From: an uncultured Mucilaginibacter sp.
GTDB taxonomy: Bacteria; Bacteroidota; Bacteroidia; Sphingobacteriales; Sphingobacteriaceae
DNA length: 64,000 nucleotides
Reading direction: 5' to 3'
Assembly: GCF_913773635.1 (NCBI RefSeq)
Contig: NZ_CAJYGQ010000006.1
Span: 248,001-312,000 of the forward strand
The notes under the pieces are model-generated. The model made no database searches. It saw only the letters and a program-made list of their open reading frames with translations, and had not been told where the DNA came from. Positions 8,905 through 17,218 of this stretch are shown here, piece by piece. The number at the start of each line of letters is the position of its first letter. Positions within the stretch are counted from its first letter, which is position 1. Made by a program: the position numbers and the translations under genes.

Positions 8905-9942
8905 ATGGCAAAGTTTAAGGTGTTAAGTGGCTTAGCTGCCGCATTGATTGTTTCTACAAGTGCTTTCGCACAAGTTGAAACTGTTACCATCAAGCGCAAC
9001 GACAAGCAAAAGAAAGTTGAAGTATTGGTAGGCGGAAAGCCCTTCACTACTTTTATGTATCCTGATACCTTGGAAAAACCTTTTCTTTACCCGATAAGAA
9101 CCGCATCAGGCGCCGAAATTACCCGTGGTTTTCCGCTTAACCCAAAACCGGGCGATCCTACAGATCATCCGCATCATATTGGGTTATGGTTTAACTATGA
9201 AAACGTAAACGGGCTGGATTTCTGGAATAACTCTTACGCTATTCCTGCTGCCAGGAAAAGCCAGTACGGCTGGATAAAAACTCAGCAAGTCACAGAGGTT
9301 AAAAGTGGTAGGAAAGGTATTTTAGCTTACAGCGCTAATTGGACCAATCAAGCTGGTGATGTTATACTAAAGGAGAATACACGCTTTGAATTCAGCGGTG
9401 ATAAAAACCAGCGTGTAATTGACCGGATAACCACTTTAACAGCTGTACAGCAGGCATTATTTAGTGATGTGAAGGATGGTATGTTGGGCTTACGCCTTGC
9501 GCACGAGTTGCAAATGCCAACTACCAAAGACGAAAAGTTTACCGACAACAAGGGCATTGTTACTGTCATAAAAGGCGGAACAGACAAAGTGCCAACCGGC
9601 AACTACCTTACCAGTGAAGGTAAAGTTGGCGATGCAGCATGGAGCAGTCGTGGCGTGTGGTGTAAAGTATATGGTAAACTAGGTGCCGATTCTGTTAGTG
9701 TTGCCATTATCGATCATCCGCAAAATCCAAATTATCCCACATTTTGGCATGCCCGGGGATATGGCTTGTTCGCAGCTAATCCGCTAGGAGAGAAAGTTTT
9801 TACCAACGGAAAATCTGAAAAGAATTTAACGCTTAAACCTAACGAGTCGGCAACGTTCAAATACCGTGTAATAATCAATAATGACAGTAAGACACTCAAG
9901 CCAGAACAACTTAATGAAATGGCTAGCACCTTTGGTAAATAA
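8905..9942 (+). CDS. Secreted PmoA-family (DUF6807) protein
   Basis: A 345-residue protein with a signal peptide (about 1-22, ending SAFAQ). It shows the hallmark DHPHHIGLWFNYENVNGLDFWNN segment (two parts of one motif around residue 90), several conserved His residues and IIDHPQNPNYPTFWHARGYGLFAANPLG near the end. This matches the family often labelled methane oxygenase PmoA or DUF6807. That name is misleading: the family is common in sugar-degrading loci and has no proven link to methane. It follows the oxidoreductase by 5 bases, so it is co-transcribed. Its biochemical role is unknown. The His-rich centre suggests a metal or carbohydrate site. Confidence 0.85.
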   Translation: MAKFKVLSGLAAALIVSTSAFAQVETVTIKRNDKQKKVEVLVGGKPFTTFMYPDTLEKPFLYPIRTASGAEITRGFPLNPKPGDPTDHPHHIGLWFNYENVNGLDFWNNSYAIPAARKSQYGWIKTQQVTEVKSGRKGILAYSANWTNQAGDVILKENTRFEFSGDKNQRVIDRITTLTAVQQALFSDVKDGMLGLRLAHELQMPTTKDEKFTDNKGIVTVIKGGTDKVPTGNYLTSEGKVGDAAWSSRGVWCKVYGKLGADSVSVAIIDHPQNPNYPTFWHARGYGLFAANPLGEKVFTNGKSEKNLTLKPNESATFKYRVIINNDSKTLKPEQLNEMASTFGK

Positions 9943-9952
9943 TACAATTGAT

Positions 9953-10828
9953 ATGTTAAACGTAAGATATAATTTATCCATAATCAGTTTCATCCTGGTG
10001 TTTGTTGGAACAGTCAATACATCTTCAGGGCAATCAAAAAAGCTGTTATTTCCTGAAGCTCCCGGTATTGTGTCATTTACCTACCGAAACCTGTTTGCAA
10101 AGGATGTTCCGTCAACACTCGATATGATAAAGGGAAACGGTATAACTGATATTGAATTCTCAAATTTATTTGGGCAAAAGCCTGAGGATTTAAAGCGAAT
10201 GCTGGATGAGCGTGGGCTAAAGTGTTCATCGTATGGCGTAAACTGGGAAACCATTACAACTAAAACAGATGAGGTGGCTCAAACAGCCAAAGTGCTTGGC
10301 GCAAAATTCGTAAGGATAGCCAATATCCCACATGCCAAAGGCAGCTTTACTTTAGATAACGCAAAAAATGCAGTAAGCGAATTCAACAGGGTAGGTAAAA
10401 TATTAGCAGATAATTATAAGCTTACTTTCATATACCATAATCATGGTTTTGAATTTGAACCGTATGAAGGCAAAACGCTTTATGATTACATTGTAACCAA
10501 CACCAACCCAAAATATGTAAGTTTTGAACTTGACATTTTGTGGGCCTTTTTCCCTGGCCAAGATCCTGCAAAGTTACTCGAAACATACCCGTCGCGTTAC
10601 GTTGCATTGCATTTAAAAGATTTAAAAAAGGGTGTAGCCGGTAACAACTCAGGTGGTACCGATCAAAATAACGACGTAGTACTGGGCACCGGGCAAATTA
10701 ACATACCTGCTGTAATCAAAGCCGCGCGAAAAGCTGGGGTTAAGCATTTTTATATTGAAGATGAAAGCCGTGCCTCAGTTGAGCAGGTGCCGCAAAGCAT
10801 AAAATATTTAAACACACTAACAAAATAA
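9953..10828 (+). CDS. Secreted sugar isomerase/epimerase-like TIM barrel (AP endonuclease 2 fold)
   Basis: I choose the ATG at 9953, 10 bases after the previous stop. The longer frame from 9881 overlaps that gene and would hide the signal peptide (about 1-22, VNTSSGQ). The 292-residue protein is a xylose-isomerase-like TIM barrel with metal-ligand-type motifs: FIYHNHGFEFEP, YVSFELDILWAFFPGQDP, VALHLKDLKKG and FYIEDE near the C-terminus. In known 3-keto-glycoside pathways a member of this superfamily performs beta-elimination or isomerisation of the keto-sugar. Its export signal and its operon with Gfo/Idh and DUF1080 fit that role, which remains an inference. Confidence 0.87.
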   Translation: MLNVRYNLSIISFILVFVGTVNTSSGQSKKLLFPEAPGIVSFTYRNLFAKDVPSTLDMIKGNGITDIEFSNLFGQKPEDLKRMLDERGLKCSSYGVNWETITTKTDEVAQTAKVLGAKFVRIANIPHAKGSFTLDNAKNAVSEFNRVGKILADNYKLTFIYHNHGFEFEPYEGKTLYDYIVTNTNPKYVSFELDILWAFFPGQDPAKLLETYPSRYVALHLKDLKKGVAGNNSGGTDQNNDVVLGTGQINIPAVIKAARKAGVKHFYIEDESRASVEQVPQSIKYLNTLTK

Positions 10829-10846
10829 TAAACACTAAAAGTTGCT

Positions 10847-11599
10847 ATGAATTTTAAATGGCTTTATAAATTATCTATTTGTGCAGGTTTGTTGGTTGCC
10901 CTTGGCGGCACAACAAATGCGCAGACTAACACTTTGTCGTCGAAAGAGAAAAAACAAGGTTGGAAATTGCTTTTTGACGGTAAAACTAGCAAAGGCTGGC
11001 GCAGCGCCAAGGCGGAAACCTTTCCTACTGGTGTAAATGGCTGGATTATAAAAGATGGTACGCTTACCATCCAAGCCTCCAATGGTGCCGAATCAAAAAA
11101 TGCCGGAGATATTGTTACAACGGGGGAGTACGGTGCATTTGAATTAAGCTTCGACTTTAAGCTAACACGTGGTGCTAACAGCGGTGTAAAGTATTTTGTT
11201 ACACTGCAAGAAAACTCAAACGCATCGGCAATTGGTTTGGAGTACCAGGTTTTAGATGATGAAGTTCATCCTGATGCAAAGTTAGGTAGAGACGGAAACC
11301 GCACGTTGGCATCGCTTTACGACTTGAAAACCTCCAACAAAACTGGAGCAACCAAACCTATAGGTGAATGGAACACAGGTAAGGTAATAGTTTACCCTAA
11401 CAATCATGTGGAACATTGGCTAAACGGTGTCAAAGTGCTTGAATACGAACGCGGGTCGGACGAGTTCAGGAAATTGGTTCAGATGAGCAAGCACAAAATC
11501 TGGAAAAATTTTGGTGAAGCCCCTAAAGGCCACATTCTGCTGCAGGATCATGGTAATGAGGTAAGCTACCGTAACATCAAAATAAAAGAGTTGAAATAA
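10847..11599 (+). CDS. Secreted DUF1080 (3-keto-disaccharide hydrolase domain) protein
   Basis: A 250-residue protein with a signal peptide (about 1-25, GTTNAQ) and a single concanavalin-like jelly roll of the DUF1080 family. WKLLFDGKTSKGWRSA, the GAFELSFDFKLTRGANSGVKYF strand pair, GLEYQVLDDEVHPD and HILLQDHGNEVSYRNIKIKEL are the family landmarks. Members act on 3-keto-glycosides. It closes the four-gene operon, 18 bases after the TIM-barrel gene and before a terminator. It contains KTGAT near residue 168, but without the upstream Asp of a flavinylation motif. The family assignment is secure and the exact substrate is unknown. Confidence 0.9.
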   Translation: MNFKWLYKLSICAGLLVALGGTTNAQTNTLSSKEKKQGWKLLFDGKTSKGWRSAKAETFPTGVNGWIIKDGTLTIQASNGAESKNAGDIVTTGEYGAFELSFDFKLTRGANSGVKYFVTLQENSNASAIGLEYQVLDDEVHPDAKLGRDGNRTLASLYDLKTSNKTGATKPIGEWNTGKVIVYPNNHVEHWLNGVKVLEYERGSDEFRKLVQMSKHKIWKNFGEAPKGHILLQDHGNEVSYRNIKIKELK

Positions 11600-11639
11600 A
11601 TTAATGTTTAATACAAAGCCCTTAAAAGGCTTTGGCTTT

Positions 11640-11672
11640 AGGAGTTGCCGGGCAAGCCGGCAGCTCCTTTTT
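11640..11672 (+). terminator. Terminator of the oxidoreductase operon
   Basis: A 12-bp stem AGGAGTTGCCGG / CCGGCAGCTCCT with one G-T pair and a 5-base loop, followed by TTTT. It lies 40 bases after the DUF1080 stop and before the convergent response-regulator gene. Confidence 0.88.
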
Positions 11673-11883
11673 GTAAAAGCATCATTCAACGTTTATTTAC
11701 ACAAAACCTTTGATCAAATAAACCAGCAGAATCTTATTCCTGCTCCTGTATAAAGGAGGATGGCGAGTTGAAAAGTCATACCAGTGATGACCATTTAAAG
11801 CCGTTTTAAAAATTCCTTGCTTAAATTATAAGCGATTAGGAATCTAAATCAAGGCAGCTAGATACATTTATATCGCTGCTTTT

Positions 11884-12696
11884 TCATTTATCTATAAATG
11901 ATTTTACCTGATCGCTCAATCCCTCGGTTGGTAAATTGGCTTTTAAAGAGTTAATATATTCAAGCGGGGTAACCTTAAAGTATTTTTGAAAATTACGTGT
12001 AAACAAGCTTTGTGAACTGTACCCAACAGACTTAGCTATTTCAAATAAAGTAAACTCATTTTGTGCAATTAATTTGGCTGCTTTCTTAAGTCGTGTGAGG
12101 TCGATAAGTTCTTTAGGGGATAATGACGATATGGATTTTACCTTACGGTAAAAAGTGGGGCGGCTCATATTCATATGGTCTGATAGTTTATCGATATCCA
12201 TATTCGTGTCCTTCAGGTTTTTCCTTATATACTCGTCAAGCTTCTTTAAAAATGCCTCATCCGTTTTTGAATGTGCCATAACCCTTACATCTTCAAACGG
12301 CGAACTAGCAAAATGGTCTTTAATCTTCAGTCTGTTTTTTAACAGGTTAGCTATCTGGTGCTGTAACAACTCTGGCGAAAATGGTTTTTGAACGTAAGCA
12401 TCAGCACCAACTTCAAGGCCTTCAATATGGGCGCTGTAAGTATTTTTTGATGTTAATAGAATAATAGGAATATGGCAGTAATCAACATTAGATTTTACGA
12501 GCCTGCAGAGTTCAAAACCATCAATGCCCGGCATCATAATGTCAGATATTATAAGGCTGATCATTTCTGTTGCCAGTATGTTTTGTGCAATTTCGCCGTT
12601 AAGGGCCAAATGCAGGGTATAAGTATCGCTCAAAACCTCAGATAAAAATTCAAGGATATCCTCGTTATCGTCAATGATTAAAATAGTGTCGCTCAT
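11884..12696 (-). CDS. Response regulator with AraC-type DNA-binding domain
   Basis: A 270-residue response regulator. Receiver domain at about 4-120 with the acidic pair Asp9/Asp10, phospho-acceptor Asp52 (SDIMMPG), Thr/Lys switch residues (LLTSK, VQKPF). AraC/XylS double helix-turn-helix at about 150-255 (SRPTFYRKVKSISSLSPKELI, EIAKSVGYSSQSLFTRNFQKYF). Its start codon lies one base after the stop of the kinase gene, so the two are translationally coupled. Together they contain all the parts of a hybrid two-component system, but as two proteins. I infer that it activates the surrounding locus through the four TGAGACA-type operators. Confidence 0.94.
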   Translation of the reverse strand: MSDTILIIDDNEDILEFLSEVLSDTYTLHLALNGEIAQNILATEMISLIISDIMMPGIDGFELCRLVKSNVDYCHIPIILLTSKNTYSAHIEGLEVGADAYVQKPFSPELLQHQIANLLKNRLKIKDHFASSPFEDVRVMAHSKTDEAFLKKLDEYIRKNLKDTNMDIDKLSDHMNMSRPTFYRKVKSISSLSPKELIDLTRLKKAAKLIAQNEFTLFEIAKSVGYSSQSLFTRNFQKYFKVTPLEYINSLKANLPTEGLSDQVKSFIDK

Positions 12697-12697
12697 A

Positions 12698-15600
12698 TCA
12701 TTTAATCTTTTTCCAGCTGCTTAAATTGAATTCAAACTTTTGGTGCACAGGTAGTGTCAACTCAAATACAGTAATGTTGCTTTTGCCTTTTATTAGTTTT
12801 AATGAGCCGTTATGCAATTCGGCAAGTGATCGTGCTAAGGACAGGCCTATACCTGTACCAGGCTTTTCATGTCCGCGCACTCTAAAAAACGGTTCAAATA
12901 CCTTTTCAGTCAAGTCTGCCGGAATGCCCTTGCCATCATTACTAAACCAAATAGTAAAATGTTCATCATTCGCATTAATAGTGTTTAATGTTACCGTGGC
13001 TTTAGCTGCAGCATACTTTATAGCGTTTGAAATTAAGTTAGTTAAAATCTTTACCAATGCCTCTCTGTCTACAAATGCAATGGCGGGTTGTTTAGGTATA
13101 TTGATTTCTAAAGAAATGTTGCCCTTCAGAGCTTCAGGCTTGAAAATAATTAGTTGCTCTTTAAGTAGCTTGCTTATATCTGTATTAACAAAGTTAAGCC
13201 CAAACTGATTCATTTCTGTTTTACGGAAATCAAGCAACTGCGCAGTGAGTTCTGTTAGGCGCTTTGCATTCTTTTCTATTAACAGCAGGCTTTTCTTAAT
13301 GGAAGGCTGTTCCTCGGCCTTTTTCACCAGCCATTCAACGGGGCCAACAATGAGGGTTAGAGGCGTTTGAATTTCGTGGGCTATATTAGTAAAAAATTCA
13401 ATTTTTGCCTGGTAGATTTCTTTTTCCTTCTCATGTTCAAACAGCTGAATTTTGCGGTGGTTTTTGCGTTCAAGATATTGATGATAGTACCTAACGGCAA
13501 GATACAGACTTATAAAAGTAGCTAATATATAAAACGCATAAGCCGTATTACTCTTCCAAAAGGGAGGCAATACTTTGATAAATATGCGGCGTTCTTTGCC
13601 TACCCAACTTCCTACGTTGCTTTCGGCCTGAACATGAAAAGTGTAATCGCCTGCTGATAAATCGGTAAAGTAAGCCTTTCGGTTGCTGTTAAGATATGTC
13701 CACTGCTTATCAAGGCCGGCCATAAAATATTTGTAACGTGTAACCTGTGGTGATGAATAATTTAACGCCGCAAATTCGATACTAAAGTTGCTTTGGTTAT
13801 GATTAAGCGTGATAGTATCGGTGTAAAGAATTGAACGCGTAAGGGTTTTGGTTTTATCGTTAGGTACAATCTCTTTATTGTTTATTTGAAAACCGGTGAT
13901 ATACGTGGGTGGACTGGCATCTTTGTGTGCAAATTCAGCAGGGTTAAAAGCAACCATTCCCTTAACTGAGCCAAAATACATTTTACCTGAGGGATGTTTA
14001 TAAGCTGAATTATAATTAAACTGGTCAGTAATCAATCCGTTAGATTGCGTGTAAGTTTTGAATTTTTCCGTTTTAAGGTTGAGGCAGATAAGTCCTCTAA
14101 GTGTACTTACCCAAAGGTTTTTATTGCCGTCTTCAAGCATACAAAATATTACGTTTGTAGGCATTCCCTGTGTGGTGGTAAACCTTTTAAATGTTTTTAA
14201 ATCAGGGCTAAGCTTAATTAATCCGGCGCCTTCGGTGGCAAACCACATGTTTCCATTACTGTCTTGCATTATGTAATGCACAGCTACCTCGTTTATATAC
14301 TTGTTATTTATTTTGGTGCCAAAGCGTATGTTATCAGTCTTACCTGTTTTAGGGTTATAATAAAATGCACCTTGTGAAACGCTGCCCGTCCATATGTTGC
14401 CCTTGTTATCTTCGGCGATGTGAAACACGTACGAGTCGTACGGTATTTGCTTAATGCGCGAAAATGTTTTTTGCTTACGGTTATAGGTAAACAGCCCCGA
14501 ACCATTGTAAGCCGTTCCAATCAAAATTGTGCTGTCCCTGGTTAAGTGCATGCAGAGTATAAAATCACTTGCATTATCATCTTTATTACCAATGTATTTG
14601 AAACGGCTGGTTATTTTTCCGGTTTTAGTATCCATTATTTCCATACCGTGAAAAAATGGACCTATCAGTAACTCGTTTCCAATTGAGAGCAAACCGTGAA
14701 TGTTGGGATAAGAAAGATCGGCTGTACTACCGGTTGATGTAAAGTTTGAAAATTTGCCGGTATTTAAATCCAGTTTATTAATACCGGCATCTTCGGTCCC
14801 AATCCACAAATTTCCGTTGTTATCGGGTCTTATTTCGCGTACGGCATCACCGGAGATGGAGTTTGTTTTTACCTGCGGATAGTATTTTTCAAATCGTGCG
14901 TTTTCTTTGGAGTAATAATTTAACCCGCCAAAGTAAGTTCCTGCCCACATACCTCCCTGATTGTCTTTACAAACAGCGTAAACAGCGTTATCAGCAATGG
15001 CATATGGGTCTTCGGAACTTTTACGAACGTTAAGGCTCTTATTGTTGAGCAGGTTATAAATAAAAACTCCCGATTCCGTTGCTATCCAATAATTAGTTTT
15101 TGAGGCTGATGTAATGTCGCGTACGTATATTTCAGCATCATTCTTTTCACGCAAAGGAATTGAGCGGGTTAGCCTTGTTGATGGATCAAATATTTTAAGT
15201 CCTTGTTTAAAGCACCCTATGAGTATTCTTCCGTCTTCAAGCGGATAAATTTTATTTATCGAGCGCAACTTAGGCTGTATGCTTTGACCAACAGCGCGTA
15301 TATATTTGATCTTTTTAGTAGTGGGTGAGTAGATGATGATTTCACCATCGTTATTGCCAATTAATATATTATTATGCTTATCAACCGCTGTGCAAGTTCC
15401 TGTTATTGATGCGTCTTCTACCTTGTTTTTTTGCTGATTGTATCTAAAAAGAGAATAGTCGGCCAAAAACCAAAGATTGCCGTTAAGGTCAATTAGTAAA
15501 CTCCTGATGTATGATTGCGGAGCGACATCCAGCGATGTAAGAACTTCTTTATACGGGTCGTATTTAAAAATGCCTTTACCGGTGCCAATCCACAGCATTC

Positions 15601-15886
15601 CTTTGCGGTCTTCCTTAATAGCAGTAATTACGTTATTGCCGAGGTTGCCAAGCTTGTTTTTTTTATTTTTTATAAGCTTAAAAGTGTAACCATCAAAACG
15701 GTTTAAGCCTCCACGCGTTCCAATCCACATCAGGCCCTTGCTATCTTGTAATATTGATGTAACCGCATTGTGCGATAAGCCATCATCTACCTGGTAATGT
15801 TTGAAATAATAAGATTGCCCGAAGCAGGCGAAAACCGCTCCGATTAATAAAACCACAACACAAGCCGCACGAAGGAACAGGCGCAT
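12698..15886 (-). CDS. Periplasmic-propeller sensor histidine kinase (HTCS sensor half)
   Basis: A 1062-residue sensor kinase. Signal peptide (about 1-23), then two seven-bladed Reg_prop propellers with repeated DSKGLMWIGTRGGLNRFDG-type motifs (about 30-680), Y_Y_Y beta-sandwich (about 690-770, YKYFMAGLDKQWTYL), transmembrane helix (about 780-805), HisKA with His837 (NIAHEIQTPLTLI, Gln in place of the commoner Arg) and HATPase_c (NAIKYAAAKATV, NDGKGIP, GTGIGLSLARSL). It stops after the ATPase domain. The receiver and AraC domains that usually follow in Bacteroidota hybrid sensors are encoded by the next gene. Such sensors bind an oligosaccharide in the periplasm. It is transcribed divergently from apbE, with an operator copy between them. 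Confidence 0.95.
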   Translation of the reverse strand: MRLFLRAACVVVLLIGAVFACFGQSYYFKHYQVDDGLSHNAVTSILQDSKGLMWIGTRGGLNRFDGYTFKLIKNKKNKLGNLGNNVITAIKEDRKGMLWIGTGKGIFKYDPYKEVLTSLDVAPQSYIRSLLIDLNGNLWFLADYSLFRYNQQKNKVEDASITGTCTAVDKHNNILIGNNDGEIIIYSPTTKKIKYIRAVGQSIQPKLRSINKIYPLEDGRILIGCFKQGLKIFDPSTRLTRSIPLREKNDAEIYVRDITSASKTNYWIATESGVFIYNLLNNKSLNVRKSSEDPYAIADNAVYAVCKDNQGGMWAGTYFGGLNYYSKENARFEKYYPQVKTNSISGDAVREIRPDNNGNLWIGTEDAGINKLDLNTGKFSNFTSTGSTADLSYPNIHGLLSIGNELLIGPFFHGMEIMDTKTGKITSRFKYIGNKDDNASDFILCMHLTRDSTILIGTAYNGSGLFTYNRKQKTFSRIKQIPYDSYVFHIAEDNKGNIWTGSVSQGAFYYNPKTGKTDNIRFGTKINNKYINEVAVHYIMQDSNGNMWFATEGAGLIKLSPDLKTFKRFTTTQGMPTNVIFCMLEDGNKNLWVSTLRGLICLNLKTEKFKTYTQSNGLITDQFNYNSAYKHPSGKMYFGSVKGMVAFNPAEFAHKDASPPTYITGFQINNKEIVPNDKTKTLTRSILYTDTITLNHNQSNFSIEFAALNYSSPQVTRYKYFMAGLDKQWTYLNSNRKAYFTDLSAGDYTFHVQAESNVGSWVGKERRIFIKVLPPFWKSNTAYAFYILATFISLYLAVRYYHQYLERKNHRKIQLFEHEKEKEIYQAKIEFFTNIAHEIQTPLTLIVGPVEWLVKKAEEQPSIKKSLLLIEKNAKRLTELTAQLLDFRKTEMNQFGLNFVNTDISKLLKEQLIIFKPEALKGNISLEINIPKQPAIAFVDREALVKILTNLISNAIKYAAAKATVTLNTINANDEHFTIWFSNDGKGIPADLTEKVFEPFFRVRGHEKPGTGIGLSLARSLAELHNGSLKLIKGKSNITVFELTLPVHQKFEFNLSSWKKIK

Positions 15887-16027
15887 AATTAGTAGCCCAA
15901 ATATATTAAAAACGTTGATGTAACAATAGCTTTACACCGTTGCCCAAAACTGGCTTTGCCTACAGCCAGCCAATAGTTGCCCTATAATAGGATAAAGCAA
16001 CTTTTTAGCAAACAAAGCTCTGCATAT

Positions 16028-16082
16028 TGAGACAAATCGACAAAAAAATGAACAGCGCGCCGCGCCTCAAAAACTAGATAAT
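16028..16082 (+). promoter_or_regulatory. Candidate regulator operator, copy 3 (apbE / sensor kinase divergent region)
   Basis: TGAGACAAATCGACAAAA followed by AAATGAACAGC at 16028-16056, the closest copy to the consensus. The expected -7 position (47 bp on) holds TAGATAAT at 16075-16082, a poor TAnnTTTG match, so the promoter is less clear here than at the other copies. It lies 119 bp before apbE and 142 bp before the kinase gene, so it may control either or both. The rest of this 288-bp region shows nothing I can name. Confidence 0.55.
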
Positions 16083-16174
16083 AGTCTCGATTAAATTTAT
16101 ATTTACATCCTGTAAACCATTACATAAACCAAGTTTAGCGGGCAACCACATTTGTTGTTTCATCATATAGATAA

Positions 16175-17218
16175 ATGAGCCGATTATTGATAGGTAAGTT
16201 TTTTTGTAATCATCAGGTTTCAATAATTATGTTATTTGTTGCAGGGCTTTGCTTTGGGTTTACTTACAAACCTGCGCTTAACGAGTTTGAAATACATGGA
16301 TACGCGCAGGGGACTACTTACAACATAATTTACTATGCTGCAGACACTAGGGTAAACAAATATCAAACCGACAGCTTGCTTGAGGAGCTTGATAAATCTG
16401 TATCGTTATATCAGCCTGCATCTCTTATTAACAAGTTCAATGCATCACCTAAAGGAGTTTATATTGACACGTTATTAAAAGCTTTAGTTAGCAAGGCGTT
16501 AGAAATAAACAAGCAAACAAACGGAATGGTTGACGTAACCGTTAAGCCACTTGTTGATGCCTGGGGATTTGGTTCGGTTAAGAACACTGTAAAGCCAAAC
16601 TCAACCGTTATTTCAAAAATTAAAAAGAGTGTTGGAATGAGTAACCTCAAACTCGTTGGCAATTATCTGTCAAAAAAACGTCCGGAGGTACAAATAGATC
16701 TTAACGGCATTGCCCAGGGATATTCTGCAGATTTATTAGCGCAATTGCTGGAGCGAAAAGGCATCTACAACTACATGATTGAGATAGGGGGAGAGCTGCG
16801 GATTAAGGGCAGCAAACCTAACGGCAATTTATTTAAAATTGGGATTGAGTCGATTAATGTAAATGATTTTGAGCCTCAGCCTATGCGCAAGATTGTCTCT
16901 TTAAAACAAGGTGCACTTACCACATCAGGTACTTACCGTAAGCATGTTAAAGCAAATGGAAAAGAGATTTCTCATTTGATAAATCCAAAGACGGGCTATC
17001 CGGTAAGTAATGAGATGATAAGCGTGACAGTTTGCGCAAGCGATGCTATAACGGCCGATGGCTTTGATAACGGATTCATGCTCATGGGGCTTACACAAAC
17101 ATTAAAATATTTAAAAGATAGAACAGATATTGGCGCGTACATTATTTACAAGCGATCAAACGGCTCAATTGCCGATACTACAACAAAAGGTTTTAACATA
17201 TTGACGATTACAGAATAG
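16175..17218 (+). CDS. apbE: FAD:protein FMN transferase (ApbE family)
   Basis: A 347-residue exported flavin transferase that attaches FMN from FAD through a phosphodiester bond to Ser/Thr of extracytoplasmic proteins. N-terminal hydrophobic export segment (about 15-31) without a lipobox. Family motifs: HGYAQGTTYNIIYY, SVSLYQPASLINKFN, DLNGIAQGYSADLL, IEIGGELRIKG, TTSGTYRK, HLINPKTGYPVS and TADGFDNGFMLMG. In the last motif the usual Asp-x3-Thr metal site reads Asp-x3-Asn. Its stop codon directly abuts the start of an exported Gfo/Idh/MocA oxidoreductase, which suggests that this protein is its substrate. The neighbour carries a DGVTGAT sequence that resembles ApbE target sites. The enzyme assignment is secure; the target is an inference. 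Confidence 0.93.
   Translation: MSRLLIGKFFCNHQVSIIMLFVAGLCFGFTYKPALNEFEIHGYAQGTTYNIIYYAADTRVNKYQTDSLLEELDKSVSLYQPASLINKFNASPKGVYIDTLLKALVSKALEINKQTNGMVDVTVKPLVDAWGFGSVKNTVKPNSTVISKIKKSVGMSNLKLVGNYLSKKRPEVQIDLNGIAQGYSADLLAQLLERKGIYNYMIEIGGELRIKGSKPNGNLFKIGIESINVNDFEPQPMRKIVSLKQGALTTSGTYRKHVKANGKEISHLINPKTGYPVSNEMISVTVCASDAITADGFDNGFMLMGLTQTLKYLKDRTDIGAYIIYKRSNGSIADTTTKGFNILTITE

Noticed and set aside
9881..9952. Longer N-terminus for the TIM-barrel gene starting at 9881
   Set aside because: It overlaps the preceding gene by 62 bases and buries the signal peptide; the ATG at 9953 fits the operon spacing.
11333..11353. KTGAT in the DUF1080 protein as a flavinylation site
   Set aside because: No Asp at the required upstream position, and no apbE is next to the gene.
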